64,000 nucleotides of DNA from Limnanthes douglasii subsp. nivea (lineage: Eukaryota > Streptophyta > Magnoliopsida > Brassicales > Limnanthaceae): assembly GCA_036936605.1 (NCBI GenBank), contig JAUPFV010000005.1:123560453-123624452 (forward strand). The letters are read 5' to 3'. The stretch's first letter is position 1, and each line of letters opens with the position of its first letter. Below are positions 1 through 11,578 of this stretch, piece after piece. Under the pieces are notes generated by a model, which saw only the letters and a list, made by a program, of their open reading frames with translations, had not been told where the DNA came from and ran no database searches. A program made the translations under genes and the position numbers.

Positions 1-3000
1 TACCCTCCGACAAAAATAAACCACACTACCGTCAACCCTCAGGTAATGGTCATTTATGGAACCGAGTATGGGGGAGGCCAACCCAAAAATTACCCCGTAA
101 AGCCAATTGTCATCGCACACACCGACCTCATGCCAACTCAAGGAGATAATACCCCCAAATAAGGTATATCCACCGCACTATCTAATATTCAACTGTTGGA
201 ATTCTAGATGGAGTTAATGCGGCGAGAACAAATATATGAAGTCTAGTTGCAGGTCGAGAGAGACCATGAGGCTCGGGCATGAATGGAAAAAATTACCGAG
301 GCAAGGAGAAGAAAAATTTAGACATGAAGGACAGTAAAGTTAGTCGAATGGTTAGAGATAGACAAGAGAGCAAGGAGAACGAGGGCGAGAGCGAGGGAGA
401 AAAACAAACAAAAAAAGTAGCGTAATGGGACTCGAGCGTGAATAACAGTCAAGTAACGCAATCTCCAAGAAATTGAAAGGAAAACATGAGGACGAGTACA
501 ATGGTGAGAGACCAAAAATAGTGTTATATGTTCTACATGGGTCTCCTTTTGTGAGAAAGATCTTAGAAGGCCACCTACCCATAAAATTAGATCCATATTG
601 GATGGACTTTTACGATTGATACTGGGACCCTAACTTCATCTAGAGAAATTCAGATTTATTATGATGTCATTTAACTCTGGCGATGTCCTATTTTGTCCAG
701 AGTTCTTTATGACGTGCAAGGGATATTCCCTTGACTGGTTTAATTGCATGATAAATGGGACAATTAACGATTTTAAAGTCATATATATCATATTTAGAAA
801 TCGTTTTATCAGGGAATAAAGAGCATAAGGATGATGGGTCGTCCATATTGAACATATACGAAAGACAAGGAGAAACGATTAAAGATATGTGAAGAGATTC
901 ATCCATGAGATTAATTCGTTGTCCACCTGGAAATAAGATGAAGTGGTTGTCTCGTTCCAGAGAGGATTAGATACCGAAGGGAATTTGTAAGATGATCTCG
1001 TGCAATTCCCAGTTGAAATATGGGTCACATTCTTCAGATATCAGAATAGTGCATTAGAGTAGAGGGTTCAAAGGGAAGAGCATCTGCTAATCTACCGCCC
1101 CAACAACGAAATGCTTCAGTATCAGACATTAAAAAGATGGATGAGACCATACACAATGACCCAGGCACGACGAGCTCGCTCTTATTCTACCGATCAGACC
1201 GAGGGACTCGTAATTTGATAACTCCTCACGATGCTTCACAGCACTAACAAACATCATCATCATTATTTACGACAAGACTAATGGAAAAACGAGATACCAA
1301 CTACATCTTCATATATTGGCCCTGAGCAATGATTGGACTCATTTTTTCTATTGTGATTACCATAATCGCCACGTGCATTCAACCAATGACCAATGGTAGT
1401 TATGGGAAAAAAAATTAGCGAGTGATCAATAATGGAAAGCTCATCCAATTTGTCAAACAAAAAGATTGGAGCACCCCGACGATAAAAAAACTAACGAATT
1501 AGCAATAATGTTGCAACCAACTACAAAGAAACAAAGGTAGATAACAATCGCTATATATCATGTATGAGGGGACACTTTGTCTGGATCAACGACAAATTCT
1601 CGGAAAAAACAAAAGAAAGATATTGAGGTCTATATGGTGAGCGAGTCCTACGTCACCATTACCAAATGGAAATCCTTGACCTAACTTTTAACTAAAATCT
1701 AAGGGGCATGGTCACACCCCATGAATATGCCTTTGTCATCAATCTAGACATTGGGGGTCATAGTATCTTGTATCCCGTTGGATAATGGAAACCCACCGAA
1801 CTTAATTTTTAAATCAATTACAAACAAAATACTAAGAGGAACCATCCAAACCGACAAACAAACAATTGGTTATATTAGACGTCAGATCATTAACATGCAT
1901 GGGAGAGGTTCAACTTTTGAGAACCGTTGGCAATAGAGACAAGAAAAAAAACTTGGGATGCTAATTATCTTATCTGACACACCAGGTTCGTATCACGATA
2001 TCGTAGAAATATCTTGGTTGTAGAGGATAGAAGTCGAGACCTCTTATTTCCGGTTGTGACTTAAGTATCCCATTATGGATTGGGCCCAAATAATCAAGAG
2101 AAGCCAAAAAAAAGTGTATGAAGCTGTTATACAACGATATTAGGTCCCGCAAAGGCAACTAATTAATGAAGCAGGGGGATGATTTCCAACATAACGAGAA
2201 CAACCACATAAGAACCTAGGTCAACAACCATGAGACGAGCGCATGTGTGATGACGCTGTAGGAAATCTAACTGATGAGACCCTCACGGTATGAAATGTAA
2301 TTAGAGTGTGAAACCAATTGGACCCATATTTCAAAGAAATATTGTTAAAATTATTGCGATATAGCATAGATGTTTTCGTTTGGAGTGCTTATAATGTTTA
2401 AGGAGTCAACACGTCCATCATTTGCCATAAATTTTCCATTCATACGAGATTGCGACCGATGCGACACAAACGTCGAACATTTTCTTCAAAATAATCCAAC
2501 TCCATGGCCAAATAATTTGAGAAATATCTTTTTGTTAGGGAACATAAGAGAAGCGAAGTACGCCACTTGGGTTGCCAATCCGGTGTTGGTAAAAAAAGAA
2601 CGGGAAATAAAGGATGTATGTTGACTTCACCCACCTTAATAAAGCCTGCTCCAATGATGATTTCCTCTTACCTCGCATCGATCAGCTTGTAAACGAGGCC
2701 TCGGGTAACGAGGTTATCTTCTTCATGGATACATATTCAAATTAAAGTCAGAAAATAATGCACCCATACAATAAAGAACACACTACCTTCCAGGCTGAGC
2801 AAGGTTTGTGGAGTTATAAAGTTATGTCATTCATTTAAAAAAATACATGTTTAACTTACTAAAGGCTTATCACTCAGGTTTTTAACAAACAGTTGGGAAC
2901 AAACATGGAGGCCTACATTGATGATATGATCGTCAAAAGTAAAATCGAGTATCGGTAGCTTGATGTCATATATAACATTATTAACACCCTGACCCAATTA

Positions 3001-3884
3001 AACCTCAAGCTAAATCCTTTGAAATCCTCATTCGATGTTTGAAGCGACAAGTTTATAGGGTACATCGTCAACAAGAATGGAATCGAGGTTGTTCCAGAGC
3101 TGCTAAGAGAATTACTCACCATGGATCCGCTGAAACATTAATGAGGTTCAAAGACTTATAAGTCACCTAGCATACTTATCATGATTCATCTCCCGAGAGT
3201 CTGAAAAAATCCATCCTTTCTTTAATATCCTAAAAAAAATCGAAGAATTTCAGCTGGAATGATGAATGTAATAAAACCTTATGCACCCACAAATAAACCT
3301 TGACATCACTAGAAATTTATAGCCTCAATTCGAGGTGAATCTCTGTATTTACGCCATAAGGAAAATGATACAGTGTTTGAACATAGAATAGGTCATTCTG
3401 GCAGTCACATATCTACAGGAAGGGGTAACGCAGCCTCACTATGGACATACGAGCTGAATTCGTTATTTTCTCTTAGGAGGCTTCTATTGGCCCAAACAAA
3501 CGATCGGTGCCAATATTTTAGTCCAAAGTTACGAGGCTTGGTAAATTAATCACGCACAATTCATCTACTCAGCAAACCAACGAGTATTGCCCATGTCCAT
3601 TGCCCTTGCGAAAAATGGGGAATCGATCTAGTTGGACCCCTACCAATGGCTACATGCAAAATATAGTATTTAGTCGTGGTCGTAGATTATTTCTCTAAGT
3701 GGGTGGAAGAGAAGGCCTTATGTAAAATCAGAGCGCAAAAATATGTGATTTCCCATAAACTCAAATTTTATCAAGATTTAGGAGTGCCAGAATTTTGATG
3801 ACCAACAATGGGCCACAATTTAAAAACCCCTACTTCAAATAATTCTAAACATTATACGGGATATAGCAACACTTCTCAATTCTT
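1..3884 (+). mobile_element. Decayed Ty3/gypsy retrotransposon (gypsy-1), left end outside window
   Basis: A gag-pol polyprotein can be followed on the plus strand through many stops and frameshifts. Gag remains lie at about 500-900 (FVRKILEGHLPIKLDPYW, then SILNIYERQGETIKDM). A gag zinc-knuckle remnant with YCDYHNRHVHSTND lies near 1345-1410, and a weak protease-like stretch near 1710-1770. Reverse transcriptase is the clearest part, about 2660-3110, with the catalytic YIDDMIVKSK at ~2914-2943 and LNLKLNPLKSSF after it. The integrase core lies at ~3608-3725 (WGIDLVGPLPMATCK, then VDYFSKWVEEKAL). The coding trace stops at ~3880 (YGI-stop-QHFS), where the poly(A) end of LINE-1 abuts it. Neither LTR is visible, and no continuation was found beyond the far end of LINE-1. 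The element is non-functional. Confidence 0.85.
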
Positions 3885-6448
3885 TTTTTATATATAAAGG
3901 AATTATATTAAATTGGAAAAATTACTGAGACATCCAACCTTCTAAGAGAGTTATGGTACCAATTATAAACTGAGCTCGAATATACATCTCAAAAATTAAA
4001 GTTTGGCGCTTGTTCTAAGCTAATCCCGCTTTCAATTTCAATACAAGAATGATAGATGATTTCAACTGCTTCTTGTGTTTTTTGAATCCCTAAGATGAAG
4101 ATGAATTAATTTTTGGATCGTGTTCTTCACAGACGGGGTTATTATTGCCTTTTGTGATATTGTGAAGTACTTTTTCCTGTTGTCAATCCACATCTTTTTT
4201 TATACTTTTGATTTCTTTATTTTTGAGCTTATGTTTTTTTTGAAGATTGAAACCAGTAGTGATTCCAACGTTCGTTCGGAGGTCATCCAATGATTACTCT
4301 ACAAAGCAAATTTTATCAGATAGGCATACAAATTGTTCGTAGACTTTGATAATAAAAAGTAGTATACAAATCGTATAAGGTTGTCCATTGATTAGATAGA
4401 AAGGTCTTTGGGACAACCAACTTCAATCCTGTCACGAAGAAATATTGCTCTAATTGGTTAGGGATCTGGTTAGCGTGAAGGTCATGCTTAAATTTGAATT
4501 TGTATTTCCATTTAGCTAGCCAATCTGCTGTTTTATTTGTTTCTATAGATATAAGTGATTTTGATTCTCTGAACAATTAGTTTCCTGAAACAATCAATTA
4601 AAAGAGAGAGGTACCATGGGGTATTAAAGTGATTTAGCATAGCTATCAAAGTTAAAAGTATGATCTATGTCAATATTTGCAATTTTATTATTCGGATATA
4701 TCATTAAAACATCAAATAAAACCTTACTTTCAGCAAATAAAGGACTCTGTTTACCACAGAGTCTTCCAGCTATAGTAATTAGTTCTACATGATTGTTTCT
4801 TATGATACCTCATCTGCTTGATTCTCCATCTTGTATACAATATCCATCGATGTTCATCTTTAGTCTTTAAGCCATGAAAAGATTCTATTTTGTGAGTATT
4901 GTCTTCCTTGGAGTTTTTATATTGTTGTAGCAGGCCATTGTGTATGTTGTATCCATGTCAGGAGACGAGTAACCTCTATTCAATAGATTAGATATGTTCA
5001 GCTTTTGAATTTGATATGTTATTTGTTGTATGATAGCTGAGGTTGTAGAGGTCTGATGATTGAACTTCCTCTTGTTTCTATGGTTCCATAGGGTCCAGTA
5101 AATTATTGATGGAAATATGGTATGAATGTGCCTGTCTTTTGGAGAGGACCGAAACCAGAGCCTAATTATATGATGCAGAGTCATTTAGTTTTCAATACTT
5201 ACACTTAAGATGCTTCCAAAATACGTCCATACTGCCCATGAAGTTTTACATTAAACAAAATAATGATTTATAGTTTCACAGTTCTTACAAAACCTACACT
5301 TAGAGGTCATGAGAATATTTCTGCTATGAATTGCAGAATCAATTGAGACCTAATTTTGTAATAATCTTCAGAGAAAGAAAGAGCATTTCTTTGGACATAT
5401 ATTATTCTAAACTTGTTTAAAAAGTTTTGATTTAGTTCCATGAGCTCTTATCAGGTTCTATGTGTCCTTACTTGAGAATTTACATGGCTGATCGATAGTC
5501 CAGATGATAGAGTCGGCTTATGATTCTTTAATGGTATATCTTTTGATTGTTTCTATATCTGATGGTAGGGCAGTTTATTGCATCTTGTAATAGTTCCATG
5601 TTCCGTTTATCCAAAATTCCTTAACCCATTCTTAATTATACCGTGATTTAGATATGTCTGTCTTAAGAGATATTAGAGGTAGGTGATGTATCCATTTGTG
5701 TAACCAAAACTCTACCTCCCTTTTTTCTAGCTTCCTAGTAGATGTTTTCTTAAGCTATATTTTTTACTTTCATTAATCTTCTCCATGTTTTGGTTCTCGT
5801 CCTAGTAGCTTGAGCTAGCATATGATGTTGGTTTTGAAGTAAGTTGATTGCATGTAGTGTGCCCATAGAGTCTTATTCTCTAGAACTTTGAACCATAATT
5901 TGTACGAGTAGGTGAATTGAGAATCCTCTAGACTTCTTAGGTTAAGTCCTTCTTCCCCATAAAAACTTGTTTAGTACTCTCTCTATTCTTTCAGTGATAG
6001 TCTTGTGAATTGAGAAGTATTGGAGGTGGTAGTTAGGGATAACTAACAAAATGACTCAAAACAAAGTAAGTCTACCACCATGAGAGAGAAAGTTATTGTC
6101 CCAATCTTAATTTTTAATATTTATTTTGTAGAGCAACTCTTAAAAGTGAATTACTTTGTTAGATGGATGTATGATTAAACCAAGGTATTTCATTGGGAGG
6201 TAACTAGCTTTAAATCTAGTCATCTACTTTATTAGGGATATCCTTGTAGATGGAATGTTTTTTGAAGGAATAAAAAAAATCTCTTTGTTGATGCCCTCAT
6301 TCGTTTTGATAAATTTGCAGGAAATTGAGGAACTTGGAGATGCTAGTAGATGAAGCATTTGAGAAAATAACCGTGTCATCGGCATATGCAAGGAAAAGTA
6401 ATTGAATATGGCTTGTTGATTTATATATGATTGCTCGATTGTCATTGT
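3885..6448 (-). mobile_element. LINE-1, 3' part: end of reverse transcriptase, zinc finger, RNase H, 3' UTR
   Basis: This is the downstream part of a plant L1-type non-LTR retrotransposon. The RT catalytic motif AYADDTVIFS reads from plus-strand positions ~6393-6361. A zf-RVT region (CRFCKNCETINHYF) lies at ~5335-5270 and is followed by IIYWTLWNHRNKRKF at ~5110-5060. An RNase H C-terminal piece (ETNKTADWLAKW) lies at ~4550-4510. The 3' UTR ends in an AT-rich tail with a short poly(A), seen as ctttttttatatat at 3885 on the plus strand. The frame is broken by several stops. The hAT inserted at 6448 cuts the RT; the rest of the LINE resumes at 11579. It lies against gypsy-1, so it probably jumped into it. 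Confidence 0.88.
6441..6448. repeat. 8-bp target-site duplication of the hAT, left copy
   Basis: GTCATTGT immediately precedes the left terminal repeat. The right copy, CTCATTGT at 11571-11578, differs at the first base only. An 8-bp duplication is the hallmark of hAT insertion. Confidence 0.85.
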
Positions 6449-6485
6449 TAGTCCTGTTATCGGGTCGGGTCGGTCCCAGATTTCA

Positions 6486-6705
6486 CTTGACCGAGAGGCT
6501 CGGTAAGCTGTCGGGTCGGGCCAGTCCGGACCATTAAGCATAGGAAGCCAAGCTTGCTGGCCCAAGACCGGCTCGATAAGATATCGGACCGGTCCAGCCC
6601 GGACCGTTAAACGTAAGGAGCCAAACATGCTGGTCCGAAACCGGCTCGATAAGATATCGGACTGGTCCAGCCCTAACCATTAAGGAAATAAAGGCAACAT
6701 TTTGG
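6486..6705. repeat. 73-bp subterminal tandem repeat in the hAT
   Basis: Three imperfect copies of a 73-bp unit start at about 6528, 6601 and 6674. Each contains the words GGCTCGATAAGATATCGGAC and GGTCCAGCCC. A diverged fourth piece (GAGACCAGCTCGATAAGAT) lies near 7012-7030. Subterminal repeats of this kind are the usual place where hAT transposase binds; that role is inferred here. Confidence 0.75.
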
Positions 6706-7591
6706 TCTGAGACCGGCCCGTTAATAACCTAGTCTTATTTTCGCCATAATATGTTATTTTTTCTTTATCCACATACCACAGTACACCTGATTCAACAAGT
6801 AAAACTCTGTGTCCAATAAAATTTAATTTTTGGAACAAACATAATGCAATAATATGAACAGAGTATGTATTTTGTTATACAATACATTTTTCTGCTTAAT
6901 TAAGACTAAAAGCACTGTCTACAAAGAAGGTTTTTAGAAACTTCCTTAAAACTGTATAAAATTTGTTATACAAAATAGTTTGTCTGCTTAACTAAGCCCA
7001 ACATGCTACTCCGAGACCAGCTCGATAAGATTTCCCTTGGTGAATAAGCATCCGCTGCGCAACAGGGTAAACATGTTCTTGTCTATATTAATTTATTGAC
7101 TTCACTACATCAGCAACCTGCAAATATAAACACAGTCTTTGATAATCAAAAGCATTATTAAAACCTGTAATAAAACTCATAAATATATAACATATATAGT
7201 TACGACATATGCATTCCAATTACTAAGAATTGAAAGACCTGAACATAACAAAGATCATAAAAACAAACAACCAATTAATAATAATTGAAGGACTAGTACA
7301 TAACAAATGGAGCATTGAAGTGACGCATCTTCTTCAAATCTATAAAACTAGCAGTGCAACTAATTGAGTATCTTATACCTATATACAAATGTGTAAGATT
7401 TCTAACAAAAATACTAACAATTGTAACAAAGCTTTGAAGTCCAAATTCACTAAACACAGATACCCATTCTATAATTCAAGGTCAGTTTTAGCACTTTTAG
7501 AAGCCTCAACTGATTCAAAAAAAACGTCAAACGATCTCTTCCCCAAGCCATAGTAGCCACTAGAAGATCCAACAGTAATATTAACATTGGA

Positions 7592-9384
7592 TTATGAAGA
7601 AATTGTTCGTTGATTGGTTTCTTGGTACAAAAAGAATAGGGTGGCTAATTTGGTCTCGAAAGATAGTTGTTCACGCTTAGCTTCAGAAGACTCTTGCTTA
7701 TTTATTTCTTCCTCAGGAGTGGGAGGGTACAATTTCTTGTAGGCCCATCCGATAAACACCATTTTATACCTGCAATGTGCATCAAGAAGTCTATTAGATA
7801 ATAGCATGACAAAAATCAAACTAAAATAGAAGTAATACTATTATACCTCAGATCAAGCGTGGCCCCGATAGAAATAAAAAAATTAGACTGCGCCCAATAC
7901 TTGTCGTACTTTTCCTTCATCACAACAACCATTCTTAACAAGTGAGACGTAGTTTCATCTGTGATAGTCTGATCCAGGAGCTGCTTAACACGGTATATCT
8001 CTCATCCAAATTCACTGTTGGATATGACGTACCACTTATGAGGTTCATAACTTTTGTAAATACTTTAAGAAAACTACAGATTTCCCCATATTAACCCAGT
8101 TTTCCTCATTAGGCACATAATAGGCAAATTCAGAATTCAGTTCTGCATATCTCGGCCACACGTCTTTATAGTACATAGCAACTGGCAACATCAGCCAAGT
8201 AGAATTCCACCTCCTTTCAACATAAAGTTTACGTAATCTTCCACTTAAACCTAACTTTTTCACAATTTTATAAATTCCTTAGATCTTGCCTCTGAATTTA
8301 GCAAATACTTAACCCCCCCCCCCCTAACCTTCTCAATTGTTGTACTAATTACTTCCAAACCATCTAGAACTAACTGATTCGAGATGTGAGCACATCATCG
8401 AACATGGAATAACTGACCAGCTAGGGGTAAATTCTTTCTATCGATAAAGTCTAGCTTTAACCTAGTAATGCAATTGTCATTTGCAGAGGCATTATCCTTA
8501 TCCACTAAAATTGAAACAATTTTATCTCGTATCCTCCAGTGATGCATAACTCTTAACATCTCCCTAGCAAGTACCTCGCCGGTATGGGAAGGGGGGACAT
8601 TACATAATGATATAACTCTCTTGTGTAGTTGCCACTTATCATCTATGAGATGAGATGTAATTGTCATGTATCCTATTTTTTGTTCTCTGGACTACCACAA
8701 ATCAGTTGTCAATCCTAGCTTTTTAATTTTAGACATATGTTTTTTCATTTTTTCTTTTTCCTCACCATAAAAAGTCTCACACTCACCTTTGACACGGTAC
8801 CTAGTGATCCTTTTGTACCAAGGTGAGGCTTCTTTCAACAATTTGTTCAATATATCTTCCTCCATAATACTGAAGGGATGTCCATTCCCTAACACAAATT
8901 AGGCAGGCAGTTTTCTGAATTTCACCTGATCATATTGCCAAGTACTGAGACTTATATCACCTTCACCGAAAGACTTCGAAGTCAACACAATCTGTGTCCC
9001 AGTCGTGGTGGGTTCATTAATTTCTTTTATTCGACCACATTTAAATAAGTGTCTTCTGGCGCTTGAGGTACTTTTCCCTGTCTCGTCAAATACATAAAGT
9101 TTACCACACCACTTACACTTTCTTTTAGTTTGACCATCAGGCATTTTTTATAGTTCAAATTATTTCCAAACTATGGATTTCTTAGTCCTACTCCTAGTTT
9201 TGGTTGCATCGGCTAAACCAGCATCAACTATTAACCTGTCTGTTTGGGATTCACCAATATTATCAACGTTGTCAAGACATTCCCCTATTTCTATCCCATC
9301 CTCTTCAGTCTCCTCGTTAACCAAACCAAATGAATCAAGATCAAACCCACCCTCACTAACAATATTCATCATCGGAGAGCTCAA
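7592..9384 (-). pseudogene. hAT-family transposase, BED zinc finger, decayed
   Basis: Read on the minus strand from 9384, the order is an acidic N-terminus, a BED-type zinc finger (CKWCGKLY ... SSARRHLFKC) at ~9110-9030, the hAT core with LTTDLW near 8700, and SILVDKDNASAND near 8500, which corresponds to the second catalytic aspartate region. Further on are a degraded LFHVRC motif at ~8400, the RRWNSTWLML motif at ~8215-8185, and a RYKMVFIGWAYKKLYP segment at ~7765-7720. The C-terminal hATC dimerisation domain is not recognisable. Stops separate the blocks, for example after FRKLPA at ~8902 and after TTDLW at ~8692, and a 12-C run at 8313-8324 falls in the gene. No active enzyme is expected. 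Strong family assignment; exact ends uncertain. Confidence 0.85.
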
Positions 9385-11410
9385 TAATTTTAAATACAGT
9401 TACTATTTCGATATACAAGACATTACATTATATTTATATAGAAAAGTAAAGTAGAAAACTAACCCATTTAATGTGAAAAAGTTCTTGTGATTGAAAAGAT
9501 GATAAAATTATCTCCTTCTTCCACTTCAGGCAGACCTGCTTCAAAAATAAAAATCAGAAATGGATAGAAAATATTTAGCAACCTATCTTGCTATAAATGC
9601 AATGAACTATTGACCCATATACATAAAGTATAGTACTATATAATAACTAATAGCTGAAATTAATATAAGACTATTCTGATATCAAACCACTTTGCAACAT
9701 TACTGTCGTTTAAGCATCATTCAGAGTTATATTGAACGATTTATGGTTTTTTCTCTTTGATAGCTCAATAACATAGACAACCTTCAGTCAACAACTTCAA
9801 ATATACACTACAAACCAAATGACTCAAGATCAAGTGGAATGACTATAGCAAAAAATATCAAAAAACGTGACCACTTACCATAGCTTTAGTTTTGAAAGCA
9901 AAGGTTTTGGCATCTTGCCGATGCAACACAATGTACTTGACAAGATCGTTCAATGGCTCTATCGAACCTCCTAGCTCTCACTATCTTTTGCTTCCATAAA
10001 TGCTCTTGTCAATTCCTCTCTGAGTTTCTATAAGATGCAAATAAGCATTATCAGATCATCACAGTACGTACATAAAACTATATATTAGAACTACATAAGT
10101 TATCCAAATTGTCAAAACAGTGTTGAGGCGTGAGGAAAAAAACATAGCAAACATAGATATCAAGTTGTTGCTTGAACAGAACAAAACCATAATAAAAAGA
10201 AATCAAATGTGTGGCTGGAAATAGATATACCCCACCAGTTATTGCAACTTTCATGTTGTTAGGAAAATTAGAAGACCAGGTGGACTATAATGATAAAGAG
10301 GTAGCAGAACAGCTGGCTAGGTGACTGAGAAAACAACCCATGAAATTTTTATTCCAATAGCTCCTTATAATGCGCATATCCAAACAAAAATATATGACAA
10401 AGAAAATGATGTTATACACTTTTAGGTTTTTCAAGAATAGTAAAAAATAATGCATGTGCATGTATACTCTAATGGTGAACAAAACCCAAATGAAGATTAC
10501 CTTAGAAACTCAGTAGACAAGCAGCAAATAGCAAAGCTTTGTATCTAAAGCTCAGTAATTTGAAATTATCTCACAAGCCAAATGATTTAAGGCTTCCATA
10601 TACAAATTTTCTATACAATCCTTCTATACACTATGAGAATATGACTCTAATTTCAAACTAGAAATCAACCTTACAACTGGCTAGATTTTGTCTCTTTGTA
10701 AAAATAAATAATTGTAATTTGGAATACTATCTAGTATCTACACCTCAAAACCTTTCACTAAAAGACTTTTTGTTTATAAAATCTAAATTTATACTCTACA
10801 AAATTGGAGTAGCTTATATTTTGTGACTCGTTTTCCAATTTTCACAAGTTTCTGCCAAATAGTTAATATCAATATCAATTATTATTTAAGAATTATTTGA
10901 CGATTTAATCTATTCTCTGCACTTTATGGACCACTAACCTTTTGCAGACCAGTGAGGGGGACCAAAACCAAAAACATCAAAATTTCTTTTGAAAATATCA
11001 AACAAGATGATTTAATAAGTAGAGACTTCTTACCAACATTTTATCACTACTGACTCTTAACTATATAAAACTTATACAAATGATACTGTTAGTGCTACAT
11101 AGGTTGCTTAAGATTTTATATCCGTTTCTGATTTATAGTAGACTAGAACTGAAAAAATATAACCTAATAATCTGCATACTGCTAAGAATAAGATAATCAC
11201 TAGGGTTTTGTCATAAACAAACAGTAAACAGAAGCAAAATAAATTATTAAAAAAATAATTACCTGGAATTTTATTCTTCGATTGCGGGAGGAAGACGAAT
11301 GAGTGATATTAGGGTTTTAGTTTGAAAGTTGAAATGTTGAATACTTCATACTACATAATACAAATATGGTAGCTAGATTTAGGGGAAAACACCTTATATA
11401 TCTCTCTAAC
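9385..11410. other. Non-coding interior of the hAT
   Basis: This is AT-rich sequence upstream of the transposase. I see no convincing coding stretch. It probably contains the 5' UTR and introns of the transposase gene. The GC-rich right subterminal region starts at about 11400. Confidence 0.5.
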
Positions 11411-11570
11411 CGGTCTGGTTACCGGGCGGGCCGGTACAGACCGGAAAGCGAGTCGGGCCACATATTCAGCTCCCAGCCCGCTCGCTAAGTTTTTCGGACC
11501 GGTCTCGGGCGGGTCTTGCCGGACACGTCTCGGACGGGTTATTGGGTTTGCAGGCCCAGTAACAGCACTA

Positions 11571-11578
11571 CTCATTGT
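11571..11578. repeat. 8-bp target-site duplication of the hAT, right copy
   Basis: CTCATTGT follows the right terminal repeat and matches the left copy at 7 of 8 bases. Confidence 0.85.

Larger units (their letters stand above)
6449..11570 (-). mobile_element. hAT DNA transposon inserted in LINE-1
   Basis: The element is 5,122 bp. Its left end reads TAGTCCTGTTATCGGG and the reverse complement of its right end reads TAGTGCTGTTACTGGG, so the terminal inverted repeats match closely. The flanking 8-bp duplications differ at one base. Both ends are GC-rich with repeated CCGGTCC/GGACCGG words, unlike the AT-rich interior. It encodes a decayed BED-finger transposase on the minus strand (7592-9384). 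Removing it rejoins the reverse transcriptase of LINE-1, which fixes the order of insertion. About 2.2 kb between the transposase start and the right end has no recognisable coding and probably held the 5' UTR and introns. Confidence 0.92.

Noticed and set aside
318..596. A 92-codon minus-strand frame
   Set aside because: It is the shadow of the gypsy-1 gag on the plus strand and has no recognisable motif.
8313..8324. C12 run as a regulatory or recombination site
   Set aside because: It is a simple homopolymer inside a decayed transposase and is better explained by slippage.
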